Positions 42,085 to 50,518 of a DNA stretch of 64,000 bases are shown here, piece after piece; position 1 is the stretch's first letter; every line of letters starts with the position of its first letter. This DNA comes from Streptomyces uncialis. Its GTDB lineage: Bacteria > Actinomycetota > Actinomycetes > Streptomycetales > Streptomycetaceae. Where the stretch lies: assembly GCF_036250755.1 (NCBI RefSeq), contig NZ_CP109583.1, forward strand, positions 5,479,501 through 5,543,500, read 5' to 3'. Below the pieces are notes generated by a model. That model was given only the letters and a program-made list of their open reading frames with translations, was not told the DNA's origin and did not search any database. The translations under genes and the position numbers were made by a program.

Positions 42085-43473
42085 ATGCAAGAGGCCGCGA
42101 CCTTCGGGGAGTTGCTGCTCCGGCTTCGCACCAGGGCGGGGCGCACTCAGGAGAAACAGGCCGAGGTGATCAACGCGGTTTCTGGTCGGGACACCATGTC
42201 CCGGCGGGAGATCAGCCGGTACGAGAACAACGAGAACATCCCGACGAACCACACGGTCGCGCACATCGCGATCACCTTCGGTCTGTCGCCGGAGCAGCTT
42301 CAGAAGCATGCCTCCGCCGCACGTGCCCAGCGCAGGAACGGGGGAGACGGAGCGGGGCCGGGCCAGCGCGAGAACGAGGACGCGGGAAGGGCCGCCCTCG
42401 GTCACACTGTCCCACTCGCCGGACTTCCGGGTTCTGGTGGTGTCTCACCGTGTGAACTGCATGGAGCGGTGACGGCCGCAGCCAGGGACTCACTCCGGTT
42501 CGCTGAGTTCATCACGCCCAGCAACGTCGACACCGACACCCTCTCGTACCTGTCCGACGCCCTCGCCGACATTGCCGCGCAATACGTCCACGCACCTGTT
42601 CGGCCTTTGTTCGTCTCTCTTGTGGCCGTACGGGACGAAGTGTTCGGCCTATTGAAAGGGCGGCAGAAGCCGCAGGAGTCGAGGAGTCTCTACTTCCTCG
42701 CTGGTACCTGCTGTCTGCTGCTGGCCCACGCTTCTCAGAACCTTGGTGACCAGCGGTCTGCCTTGGCGCAGATCCGTACGGCTGGTGCCTGCGCGCAGCA
42801 GGCCGACCACCAAGGGCTCCGCGCTTGGATCGGAGGCACGGCGGCCTTGATCGCGGAGTGGTCTCCCCGCCACCACCGAGCCTTGGAGTACGTGGAAGAG
42901 GCTGCCGAACTCGCTTCCGCCGGCCAATCCAGAATCCGGGTCATCGCCATCGAGGCCCGGACGGCCGCTCGCAGCGGTGATCACCAGCGCGCCACGGCTG
43001 CACTCGCCCGTCTACAGGACGCCCAGGAGGAAACTCCTGGGGATGATGGATTAGGTGAGTTCGGCGGAATCCTCACCTTCCCCGCTGCGAAGCAGGACTA
43101 CTACGTCGGAGCGACGTATGCCCTGCTCGGCAACCACGCCGAGGCTGAGCGCTACGCCACCCGTGCCATCGCCACGTACAGCAACGGTCCCCGTGAGGAG
43201 CGTTCATACGGTGACGAGGCCCTGGCCGTTGTCGATGTCATCACCGCCCGGCTCGCCTTGGGAGACATCGAGACCGCCGGGACGCTCTTGCATCGTGTGC
43301 TCTCACTCCACCCGGAACAGCGCATCCAGCAGCTCGGCAACGCGCTGGGTCGCGTCACGGAGGCGCTCCACCAACCGAGGTTGCGGTCGAATCGCGCGGC
43401 GCGGGAACTGACCGAGCTGACCAGAGACTTCCGTCTTCTCGATGGAAGTGCCGCGCTAACGTCGATCCAGTGA
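42085..43473 (+). CDS. XRE-family regulator with TPR domain, contains a TTA codon
   Basis: The 462-residue protein has an N-terminal HTH_3 (FGELLLRLRTRAGRTQEKQA ... ISRYENNENIPTNHTVAHIA, residues 6-62), a linker, and a C-terminal array of TPR-like helical pairs. Leu323 is encoded by TTA (43051-43053), the rare codon read by the bldA tRNA. Some other codons (CTA, TTG, AAA) are also less biased than those of neighbours. ATG 42085 has AGGGGG at 7 nt. The kinase-like gene overlaps its stop (GTGA). Confidence 0.87.
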   Translation: MQEAATFGELLLRLRTRAGRTQEKQAEVINAVSGRDTMSRREISRYENNENIPTNHTVAHIAITFGLSPEQLQKHASAARAQRRNGGDGAGPGQRENEDAGRAALGHTVPLAGLPGSGGVSPCELHGAVTAAARDSLRFAEFITPSNVDTDTLSYLSDALADIAAQYVHAPVRPLFVSLVAVRDEVFGLLKGRQKPQESRSLYFLAGTCCLLLAHASQNLGDQRSALAQIRTAGACAQQADHQGLRAWIGGTAALIAEWSPRHHRALEYVEEAAELASAGQSRIRVIAIEARTAARSGDHQRATAALARLQDAQEETPGDDGLGEFGGILTFPAAKQDYYVGATYALLGNHAEAERYATRAIATYSNGPREERSYGDEALAVVDVITARLALGDIETAGTLLHRVLSLHPEQRIQQLGNALGRVTEALHQPRLRSNRAARELTELTRDFRLLDGSAALTSIQ

Positions 43474-44348
43474 CCACCACTCCTACTGCCTCCGAGAGCG
43501 CGGTCCGTGATGCCTGCTCCCAGCTCGGCCTCTCGGCGCGGGACATCACCGTGATACGCAGCCACGCCACCCCCGTCTTCCTCCTCCCCGGCGCGGACGC
43601 CGTGGCCCGGGTCAAGCCCCTTGCCGAGGAGGCCGACTCGGCTCGTGGAATCGCCCTGCTCCGCTGGCTCACCGACCAGGGCTTCCCCGCCGTCGAACCC
43701 CTCGATGTACCCCAGCCCGTGCAATGCGGGCCGTACGTCGTCACGCTGTGGGTGCGCTACTCCCAGCACCGGACCGGGGCGCCACCGCCGAGCGCCCTGG
43801 GCACGCTCCTGCGTCAGTTGCACGAGCTGCCCGTCCCGCCCGTGGAGCTGTCCCCGTACCAGCCCCTCGCTTCGCTTCACGACGCGGTGACGTCCAGCAG
43901 TACGCTCAGCCCGGACGACCGGCGCTGGCTGGAGAGCGCCGTCGAGGAGAGCCGGAGCGACTACCGGGCCCTCCGCTCGCCCCTCGGCCAGGGGTTCGTC
44001 CACGGCGACGCCTACCCCGGCAACACCCTCTGGGACGGGGACACCGTACGGCTGGCCGACTGGGACGAAGCCGCCTTCGGCCCCAGGGAGCTGGACCTGG
44101 CGAACACCTTCCAGGGCGCCAGATTCGGCCGCACCCGTCAGGAGATCGAGGAGTTCGTCCGTCACTACGGGCACGACCCCTCCCACTGGCCGGGGCTCCG
44201 CACCCTGATCACCATGAGGGATCTGCACACGCTGGCGTCGTTCATCCGCCGTGCCGACGGGGGCGACCCCTCAGCGACGGCACAGCTCAGCCACCGGCTG
44301 ACCACCCTGAGAACGGGCCGCGCACAGGCCCGATGGGACGTGTACTGA
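43470..44348 (+). CDS. Aminoglycoside phosphotransferase (APH) family kinase
   Basis: The 292-residue APH/choline-kinase fold protein has the catalytic loop FVHGDAYPGNTLW and the metal-binding LADWDEAAFGPRELDLAN. It is coupled to the XRE-TPR gene by a 4-nt overlap. Such APH-like proteins often phosphorylate small metabolites other than antibiotics, and nothing here proves resistance. Confidence 0.9.
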   Translation: MTTTPTASESAVRDACSQLGLSARDITVIRSHATPVFLLPGADAVARVKPLAEEADSARGIALLRWLTDQGFPAVEPLDVPQPVQCGPYVVTLWVRYSQHRTGAPPPSALGTLLRQLHELPVPPVELSPYQPLASLHDAVTSSSTLSPDDRRWLESAVEESRSDYRALRSPLGQGFVHGDAYPGNTLWDGDTVRLADWDEAAFGPRELDLANTFQGARFGRTRQEIEEFVRHYGHDPSHWPGLRTLITMRDLHTLASFIRRADGGDPSATAQLSHRLTTLRTGRAQARWDVY

Positions 44349-44384
44349 GCAAAGGCGCTGGGACACAGAAAGGTGAAGCAGACC

Positions 44385-44768
44385 ATGGACGACGCGACCC
44401 GGCCCCGGGCACACCAACTCATCATCCGAAAGCCCTGTTTCGACCTCATCGTGAGCGGCACCAAAACCGTCGAGATCCGGGTCGGCTACCCCAAGATCCG
44501 CAGGATGCGGGTCGGTGACACCCTCCGGATGATCTCCGGCGACGACTCCCTCACCACCCGCGTCGCACGCATCCATATCCACGACTCGATCAGCGCGCTG
44601 CTGGACGCCGAATCACCCACGGCGATCGGGGGCGGGACCATGAGCCCCGAAGAACTCGGTGACGTGATCCGCGCCATCTACCCACCCGACAAAGAAGCCC
44701 TAGGTGTCTTCGCGCTCCATCTGACGACCGGGGCCGACCCGCTGCCAGCTGATCCCCGCGAAGGCTGA
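44385..44768 (+). CDS. ASCH-domain protein
   Basis: The 127-residue PUA-like ASCH protein shows LIIRKPCFDLIVSGTKTVEI then MRVGDTLRMISGD, typical of the first strands and the K-x-x-E-x-R motif. ASCH proteins bind RNA or act on modified nucleosides. ATG 44385 is chosen for spacing to GAAG; GTG 44373 is the alternative. It is the third gene of the XRE-APH-ASCH unit. Confidence 0.8.
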   Translation: MDDATRPRAHQLIIRKPCFDLIVSGTKTVEIRVGYPKIRRMRVGDTLRMISGDDSLTTRVARIHIHDSISALLDAESPTAIGGGTMSPEELGDVIRAIYPPDKEALGVFALHLTTGADPLPADPREG

Positions 44769-44920
44769 CGCGGGCTTCCCGAACCCAGGTCCGTGAACTG
44801 TCCGCACGCAAGATTCGAAAGCGCGGCTTCAGATCCAGGTCCCCTACCGCCGTGGACGACCCGATGCAGACACTGGGACTGCGACCGATCACCGTCTGAT
44901 CCGACCGAAAGGAACCCCAC

Positions 44921-45235
44921 ATGTCCGCGTCTCCCCTGAGCAGTTCCGAACTCGACCAGGCGCTCGGTGCCCTGCCCGGCTGGACCGCCGGGGACAGCGG
45001 CCTCACCGCCGCCTTCACGTCCGACCGGAGCGCCCTGCCCGCCCTGTACGCGGCCGTCGCCGCGGCCGAGGACGAGGCCGACCACCACGCCGACATCCGC
45101 ATCCTCTACGGCACGGTCACGTTCACGCTCAACACGCATGACGCGGGGGGCGCGATCACCGCGCGGGACACGGCTCTCGCGTCCCGTATCACCGCGCTCG
45201 CCGCCGAACACGGCGCACGGTCGGCCGAGCGCTAG
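44921..45235 (+). CDS. 4a-hydroxytetrahydrobiopterin dehydratase-like protein (PCD/DCoH)
   Basis: The 104-residue pterin-4a-carbinolamine dehydratase family protein has the ADHHADIRILYGTVTF motif containing the paired histidines, then LNTHDAGGAITARD. The canonical third-site pattern is HHP; here Ala replaces Pro. Such proteins often occur without phenylalanine hydroxylase in actinomycetes, where the role is unclear. Confidence 0.88.
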   Translation: MSASPLSSSELDQALGALPGWTAGDSGLTAAFTSDRSALPALYAAVAAAEDEADHHADIRILYGTVTFTLNTHDAGGAITARDTALASRITALAAEHGARSAER

Positions 45236-45299
45236 GGCGGTCTGAGGCACCCCGGTCCGGAAAAAAACCGATCGTCGGACCTGTTGTAGGGTCCTGCCC

Positions 45300-45929
45300 G
45301 TGGCGAATCATCAGGACGGGACCGGGGCGGCCTACGACGGAGTCGTCGAGCTGTACGCATCACTGTTCGCGAACAGGCTGGAGACACAGCCGTTCACCCG
45401 GGCCATGATCGACACCTTCGCCGAACTGGTGCGCGCGACAGGCAACCCGCGGGCCGCGGACGTCGGGTGCGGGCCCGGACATCTGACCGCCATGCTGAAC
45501 GAACTGGGCCTGGACGCCTTCGGGCTCGACCTCTCCTCCGGCATGGTCGACCACGCCCGGCGGGCCCATCCGGCGCTGCGTTTCCAGGAGGGGCGGATGG
45601 AGTCCCTGCCGATCGAGGACGGCGCGCTCGGTGGCGTACTGGCCCACTACTCGATGATCCATACCCCGCCGGTGGAACTCCCGGCGCTGCTCGCCGAGCA
45701 GGTACGCGTCCTGGCACCGGGCGGCCTGCTCCTCGTCTCCTTCTTCGGAACCGACGGACCGGAACCGGTCCGCTTCGACCACAAGGTGACGCCCGCCTAC
45801 AGCTGGCCGGCGGACCGTCTCGCCCAACTGCTGACCGACGCCGGGCTCGTGCCCTTCGCCCAGCTGCTCCACGACCCCGCCTCCGAACGGGGCTTCCTCG
45901 ACGCCCACCTGCTGGCCCGCCGTTCGTAG
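45300..45929 (+). CDS. Class I SAM-dependent methyltransferase
   Basis: The 209-residue methyltransferase has motif I AADVGCGPGHLTAML, acidic GLDLSSGMV and VLAPGGLLLVSFFG. The start is GTG 45300. There is no Shine-Dalgarno sequence, but TAGGGT (45287-45292) ends 7 nt before it, so the mRNA is probably leaderless. The substrate is unknown. Confidence 0.9.
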   Translation: MANHQDGTGAAYDGVVELYASLFANRLETQPFTRAMIDTFAELVRATGNPRAADVGCGPGHLTAMLNELGLDAFGLDLSSGMVDHARRAHPALRFQEGRMESLPIEDGALGGVLAHYSMIHTPPVELPALLAEQVRVLAPGGLLLVSFFGTDGPEPVRFDHKVTPAYSWPADRLAQLLTDAGLVPFAQLLHDPASERGFLDAHLLARRS

Positions 45930-45966
45930 GACCCTGTCCCGCGATGCCCGCCGGGTGGTCGGCGCG

Positions 45967-45989
45967 CCGCCGGGCCGTCGGCCCGGCGG
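45967..45989. terminator. Hairpin terminator after the methyltransferase gene
   Basis: CCGCCGGGCC-gtc-GGCCCGGCGG, a 10-bp perfect stem, begins 37 nt beyond the stop. Confidence 0.75.
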
Positions 45990-46183
45990 GCACTCGCTCG
46001 TACTGCGGTGGGGGGAGTCCGGGGCGCCCGGGTGGCCACGCCCCGACACGGCGGTGGCACTTCGCACCGCGTTCGGGCCGGGTCCTGAACACTCGGGGCT
46101 CACATCTCCGCCGGGGCATCCGGTGAGTCTGGACGTAACGGAGGACCCGACGGACCGCCGAGGCCTGCCCAGGACAGCGGGGC

Positions 46184-47008
46184 TCACAGGGTTTCCGTGA
46201 CCGCGGCGGCCAGCCGGGCGGCGTCCTTCGCGTCATGGGCGCCGACGGTGAGCGCGCGCGGGGTGGCGCCGCGGTAGGCGGCCCGTCCCGGCTTCGGGTC
46301 GTCGACGACGCGGATGACGGGTCGGACCGCGGCTTCCGGGTCCTGGCCCAGCAGCTTGCCGAGAACGGCGGCGGTGATCCTCATGCCCCGGCCGACCTCA
46401 CCGGCGAAGCTGGTGCGCACCAGACGGGCCGGCCCCCAGGTGAGGTAGGCGAGGTCCGGGTTGTCGTCGGTGGCGAGGATGCCGAGGAGTTCGTTGGCGC
46501 GGCGCTGCTGGGCGTTGGAGCGTTTCAAGGTGAACCCATGTGTCATCTCCAGGTCCGCGAAGTCCACGGCATCGGCCCGGGCGCCAGGGACGGCGGTGTT
46601 CACGATCACCGGCCGTCCGGACGCGCGCAGCAGCGGCGCGAGCCCGGTGACGAGCAGGTACTTGCTGAGGAAGAACAGCGCCCAGGACGCCTCATGTCCT
46701 TCGGCCGTGACCTGCCGGTGCCGCCGGATGAACGACGCGGCCAGCACCAGGGCGTCGACGCGCTGGTGGTGCGCCCGCAGGTGACCGATCACGCGGCGGG
46801 CGTCGGCGACCAGGGACAGGTCGGCCGCGATGAACTCGGCCCGCGCCGCCGCGGAGGGGTCCTCGCCGGTCACGGCCGCGACCAGCGCGTCGAACTTGGG
46901 GCGGCTCCGGCCGATGACGATGACGCGGTCGCCCGCGGTGAGGTAGTGGCGGGCCAGGGCCGCGCCCATGCCGTCGGTGCCGCCTGTGATCACGATCGTT
47001 CGCATCAT
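46184..47008 (-). CDS. SDR-family oxidoreductase
   Basis: The 274-residue Rossmann protein begins MMRTIVITGGTDGMGAALA, a TGxxxGxG motif. The usual YxxxK is replaced by a distant pattern (TLKRSNAQQRRANE), and NNAG by VLAASF, so it resembles the atypical/retinol-dehydrogenase-like SDRs. It is divergent from a TetR gene, with two palindromic operators between them, so it is very probably the repressed target. Confidence 0.87.
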   Translation of the reverse strand: MMRTIVITGGTDGMGAALARHYLTAGDRVIVIGRSRPKFDALVAAVTGEDPSAAARAEFIAADLSLVADARRVIGHLRAHHQRVDALVLAASFIRRHRQVTAEGHEASWALFFLSKYLLVTGLAPLLRASGRPVIVNTAVPGARADAVDFADLEMTHGFTLKRSNAQQRRANELLGILATDDNPDLAYLTWGPARLVRTSFAGEVGRGMRITAAVLGKLLGQDPEAAVRPVIRVVDDPKPGRAAYRGATPRALTVGAHDAKDAARLAAAVTETL

Positions 47009-47026
47009 GGCTGTGCCTCCTCATAC

Positions 47027-47042
47027 CGGAACACCTGTTCCG
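47027..47042. promoter_or_regulatory. TetR operator 1
   Basis: CGGAACACCTGTTCCG is palindromic except at the central two pairs and sits 18 nt before the SDR start. It matches the second site at 47061-47076. Confidence 0.75.
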
Positions 47043-47060
47043 TTTGAAGATAGCAGCAAC

Positions 47061-47076
47061 CGGAACAGGTGTTCCG
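47061..47076. promoter_or_regulatory. TetR operator 2
   Basis: CGGAACAGGTGTTCCG is the reverse complement of operator 1. The centres are 34 bp apart, a little over three helical turns. It lies 18 nt before the TetR start and would allow autoregulation. Confidence 0.75.
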
Positions 47077-47094
47077 AATCGCTATAGTGGAGGG

Positions 47095-47655
47095 ATGCCA
47101 CAGGACCGCAAGCAGCGGCGGGACGCCGCCGCCAACAAGGAACGCATCCTGGCCGCGGCGGGCGAGGCGTTCCGCCGGTCCGGCATGGCCGTGGACATGC
47201 GGGCCGTGGCCGCCGCGGCCGGTGTCGGCGTCGGCACCCTCTACCGGCACTTCCCCACCCGGGAACACCTCGTACGGGCCGTGACCGGAACCGACCTCGC
47301 CGCGCTCGCGCACGCGGCCCTGCCCGCCGGCAAGTCCGCGACGGACGGCCTCCGCGCGTTCTTCACGGCCACGCTCGACGCCCTCGCCGCCAACCAGGCG
47401 ATGATCGACGTACTGGCCGGCGGACCACCGTCGGACGCCGACCTTGAGCGATGCCTCGCCCACCTCACCAAGATCGGTCAGGACGCCGTCGACCGCTCCC
47501 GCACCGACCGGACCCTCGCCCCCGATGTGACTCCTGAGGACATCGCCTACCAACTCCTCGGACTCATCCGCATCGTGCAGCTGATGCCCGACGGCGGGCC
47601 GAGCTCGATCGACCACCAGGTGGAACTCGCACTCCGGGCACTCGCCGCGAACTGA
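47095..47655 (+). CDS. TetR-family transcriptional regulator
   Basis: The 186-residue protein has an N-terminal TetR HTH (ERILAAAGEAFRRSG ... VAAAAGVGVGTLYRHFPTRE). The start is ATG 47095, directly after GGAGGG. It is divergent from the SDR gene across two operators and probably represses both genes. The ligand is unknown. Confidence 0.92.
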   Translation: MPQDRKQRRDAAANKERILAAAGEAFRRSGMAVDMRAVAAAAGVGVGTLYRHFPTREHLVRAVTGTDLAALAHAALPAGKSATDGLRAFFTATLDALAANQAMIDVLAGGPPSDADLERCLAHLTKIGQDAVDRSRTDRTLAPDVTPEDIAYQLLGLIRIVQLMPDGGPSSIDHQVELALRALAAN

Positions 47656-47694
47656 CCGCTCCGCGTCCCACGGCGTGGCCGGTGCGGCCGTCCC

Positions 47695-48876
47695 TCACAC
47701 CGTCCGCGCCGGATCGTCCAGCCACGCCGTCCCGCCCTCGGGGGTCACCGTGATGCCGAAGCGTTCGGCGGACGGAGAACCGTGGCCGGTCCACCAGCGG
47801 TGGGCGCCGGTGAGTTCCTCCCACAGGTGGCGCGGGCCGCTCTGGTGCACGGTGCTCCGGGCGACGCCGTCGGTGAGCAGGGCCGCGGCCCATGAGCGGT
47901 CGGTCAGTCCGTAGAGCCAGACGCTCACCGTGTCGCCCCGGCGGTCGCGGAGCAGCAGGCAGTCGGGGACGAGGAGACCCGCGACCGTCATGAACGGATG
48001 CGACCACGGTTCCTCGAACCCGGCTTCCGACGCGGTCAGTCCGGTGGACGACGCGGTGGCGCCGCCCGGGAACCCGTCGGGCAGATACGCGCCCTGGTCG
48101 ACCTGGACGCGCTGGGAGCGTGCCTTCATGAACTCGACCGGGGTGGTGAGGTGGCCGCACGCGGTGCGGCCGTCCTCGGCGACGACGAGGCGTACCAAGC
48201 GGTCGGCGGTGGTGAGGGACGAACCCCAGGGCATCACGATCAGCCCGCCGGGGACGGTCTGCTCCACCAGCGCGTAAGGGACTTGGCGCAGTCCCGCCGT
48301 GATCACGGTCCGGTCGTACGGGCCTTGGTCCGGGTGCCCAAGGAGGCCGTCGCCGGTGTGGACTGTGGGATGCCGTCCCGCGCGGTCGAGGGCGGCCCGG
48401 GCGCTCGCGGCCACCGTCGCGTCGACCTCCACCGTGACGACACGGTCCCCGCCGAGCCGGTGGGTGAGGAGGGCCGCGTTCCAGCCGGTGCCGGTACCGA
48501 TCTCCAGGACCCGGTGGCCGTCGCGCACATCGAGGGCGGCCAGCATCTCCATGACGACGCTGGGCATGGACGACGACGAGGTCGGTACCCGTCCGGGGGC
48601 GGTCCCGGTGTGCCTGCCGTCGTCCCACTGGGTGGTGATGGGCACGTTGGTGGCCGCGGCGGCGTACCAGCGCGCGGGGTCGGCGTTCCGGTCGCACACG
48701 GCGCTCGTCCGGGACGCCATGTCGTACGGCCACATCACCTCGGGCAGGAACCCGGCCCGGGGGACCGCTTCGAAGGACGGCGCCCAGTCGGCGGTCAGGA
48801 CGCCGCGTTCACGCAGTGCCCGGCCCAGCGCCGTCCAGTCGGAGCGGGCCCGCCGTTCCGTCTCGTCGCCGGTCAC
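47695..48876 (-). CDS. PIMT-like protein O-methyltransferase, candidate RiPP maturase
   Basis: The 393-residue protein has an N-terminal helix bundle, the PIMT-type methyltransferase core with TSSSSMPSVVMEML (99-112), motif I VLEIGTGTGWNAALL (123-137), VEVDATVAASA, and VPYALVEQTVPGGLIVMPWG. A ~170-residue C-terminal domain is absent from housekeeping PIMT (about 220 aa). Such extended PIMT homologues methylate Asp in RiPP precursors, which then form aspartimide or isoaspartate. GTG 48876 overlaps the stop of a 45-codon Asp-Gly-rich peptide gene (GTGA), indicating a dedicated substrate. Confidence 0.85.
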   Translation of the reverse strand: MTGDETERRARSDWTALGRALRERGVLTADWAPSFEAVPRAGFLPEVMWPYDMASRTSAVCDRNADPARWYAAAATNVPITTQWDDGRHTGTAPGRVPTSSSSMPSVVMEMLAALDVRDGHRVLEIGTGTGWNAALLTHRLGGDRVVTVEVDATVAASARAALDRAGRHPTVHTGDGLLGHPDQGPYDRTVITAGLRQVPYALVEQTVPGGLIVMPWGSSLTTADRLVRLVVAEDGRTACGHLTTPVEFMKARSQRVQVDQGAYLPDGFPGGATASSTGLTASEAGFEEPWSHPFMTVAGLLVPDCLLLRDRRGDTVSVWLYGLTDRSWAAALLTDGVARSTVHQSGPRHLWEELTGAHRWWTGHGSPSAERFGITVTPEGGTAWLDDPARTV

Positions 48877-49010
48877 TTCTTGTGCTTGCCGTCGCCTTCC
48901 GGGGTGCTGCCGTCGGGGGACGGTGGGTCCTGCGGGGGCTGCCACGGCTGCCCGGGGTGCCCGTCGCCGTCGTCTTCGGGGCCGTCGCCGTCGTGTGCGT
49001 CGAGAAGCAT
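48873..49010 (-). CDS. Candidate precursor peptide (45 aa, six Asp-Gly pairs)
   Basis: ATG 49010 is preceded by GAGGA with 7-nt spacing, and the TGA stop overlaps the methyltransferase GTG. The peptide begins MLLDAHDGDGPEDDGDG, continues with a Pro/Gln/Trp-rich middle (HPGQPWQPPQDPPSPDG) and ends EGDGKHKK. It has Asp-Gly at positions 7-8, 9-10, 14-15, 16-17, 33-34 and 40-41, no Cys and few Ser/Thr. Asp-Gly is the dipeptide most prone to aspartimide formation, which fits a PIMT-like partner. It does not look like a lanthipeptide or lasso precursor. Confidence 0.65.
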   Translation of the reverse strand: MLLDAHDGDGPEDDGDGHPGQPWQPPQDPPSPDGSTPEGDGKHKK

Positions 49011-49260
49011 GGCACTGTCCTCATCCGTGTTGATCCGGGCGGGTCCCGGTGCTTGGTGCCCGGCGCTCAGGGCCCGGGGGATTCACGTTACGGAAGCCGG
49101 TGCCGACGGGACAGGGCGCGCGGGAGCACTCCAGCGCGGCGTACCTCACGCCCCACGACACCGTGCCCGAATCGCGGAAGGCGCACCACCCCGGTCCGGG
49201 CACCCGCCACCGCCACGCTCACCCCGCCCCGGGCACCGACACCGCCCCAGGCTCACCCCC

Positions 49261-49283
49261 CACCACCCGGTCACCGGGTGGTG
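49261..49283. terminator. Palindromic hairpin at the end of the XRE/DUF397 unit
   Basis: CACCACCCGGT-c-ACCGGGTGGTG spans the DUF397 stop codon. Both strands could form the stem. Confidence 0.6.
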
Positions 49284-49492
49284 CCGAGGCGGCCGTCCCG
49301 CAGCGCCGTGACGAAGCCGGTCGTCGGCAGACGGCTCAGCAGCAGCGCGGGGCCGAAGGGGTTCTTGCTGTCGCGTATCGCCGTGGTGTCGGGGGCGAGG
49401 ACCGCCAGTTCCACGCAGTTCGAGCCGCTGTCGGAGTACGACGACCTCCGCCAGCTCACAGCGAGCGCGGCGGCGTTCTCAGCATGGCTCAT
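49271..49492 (-). CDS. DUF397 protein
   Basis: This 73-residue single-motif DUF397 protein has SWRRSSYSDSGSNCVELAV and IRDSKNPFGPALLLS. It overlaps the upstream XRE/DUF5753 gene by 14 nt, the standard pair. It lies just upstream of the peptide/methyltransferase unit in the same direction and could regulate it together with its partner. Confidence 0.9.
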   Translation of the reverse strand: MSHAENAAALAVSWRRSSYSDSGSNCVELAVLAPDTTAIRDSKNPFGPALLLSRLPTTGFVTALRDGRLGTTR

Positions 49493-50351
49493 GGCCCTTC
49501 CTTATCTCGGCGATGAGCCCCACGGACGCCTCGACCGACTCGGCGGCGGACGTGAGCCGCTGCACGGCGTCCCGGTACATGGCCACCTTGTCCGGCTCCT
49601 CGATGTACAGGGCGGCCGTCAGGCTCTCCGCGTGGACCACGTCGAGATCGGCGTGCGTACCGAAGCCGAGGATGCTGAACGAGCCCATCTGGCCCGCGTG
49701 CAGGGGCGCGTCGGACCGCAGGATCTGGATGTTGACGTTCGCCCGGCGGCCCATCGCGAGCAGCTTGCCGAGCTGCTCGTACATCACGCCGTTGCCCGGG
49801 ACGCCGGAGCGCAGGGCCTGTTCCGAGATGATCGCCCACAGGGCCAGCGGCTGATCGCGGGTGAGGACGGCCTGCCGGGCGAGGCGTACCTCGACCAGCG
49901 CGTCCACCCGGGCCTCGATCGCCTCGGTCATCGCGGTCGCGCGGATGATCTCGCGGGAGTACTCGGCGGTCTGGAGCAGCCCGGGGATCACCCCCAGATG
50001 CCAGGTCGAGACGGACTCCGCCTCCGCCTCCAGACTGATCAGGTCCTCGTAGACGGGGGACAGCACGCCCCGGTAGGAGTGCCACCAGCCGCGCTGGGTG
50101 TTGTCCTTCGTGAGGGTGACCATCGCGGCGCGCAACTCGTCGGTCACGTCCCGGCCGAGCGTCGCGTAGAGGTCGAGCAGGGCTTCCACGTCGGTGGCCT
50201 TCGCCGAGCTGCGGGCGGTCTCTATCCGCGACAGCTTCGAGGTGATGAACCCGCCTTTCGACCGCTCCGCCACCTCGTCGAGGGTGAGATCACCGCGCAG
50301 GGCACGCAACTTCGCTCCGAGCCTGCGCCGACGCACCGTGGGCGCACTCAC
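49479..50351 (-). CDS. XRE-family regulator with DUF5753 domain
   Basis: The 290-residue protein has an N-terminal HTH (LGAKLRALRGDLTLDEVAER ... SKLSRIETARSS) and a DUF5753 domain (STWHLGVIPGLLQTAEYSRE, GSFSILGFG). GTG 50351 has GGAAGGGGG 4 nt upstream. It is followed by its DUF397 partner and then, same strand, by the candidate RiPP genes. Confidence 0.92.
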   Translation of the reverse strand: MSAPTVRRRRLGAKLRALRGDLTLDEVAERSKGGFITSKLSRIETARSSAKATDVEALLDLYATLGRDVTDELRAAMVTLTKDNTQRGWWHSYRGVLSPVYEDLISLEAEAESVSTWHLGVIPGLLQTAEYSREIIRATAMTEAIEARVDALVEVRLARQAVLTRDQPLALWAIISEQALRSGVPGNGVMYEQLGKLLAMGRRANVNIQILRSDAPLHAGQMGSFSILGFGTHADLDVVHAESLTAALYIEEPDKVAMYRDAVQRLTSAAESVEASVGLIAEIRKGHEPC

Positions 50352-50518
50352 AGGGCCCCCTTCCGTCCGGTCGATTGCCGGACAGTGTGCCGTGCCCCGT
50401 GATCCCCTGTCATCCGGCGTACCCCGGGCCGGGACGACCGCGGCGCGCGCCGTGCGGATGCTTCCGCGCGCTGCTGCGCCGGGGGTTGGCGGACGGTGAT
50501 GGTTCGGAGCGTGACGGT

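Noticed and set aside
43470..44348. Antibiotic resistance call for the APH-family gene
   Set aside because: Only the general APH fold is visible. Its neighbours are a regulator and an ASCH protein, and nothing points to an aminoglycoside substrate.
47695..49010. Lanthipeptide (FxLD-type) assignment for the peptide/methyltransferase pair
   Set aside because: The peptide has no Cys, few Ser/Thr and no F-x-L-D motif, and no dehydratase or cyclase gene is present.
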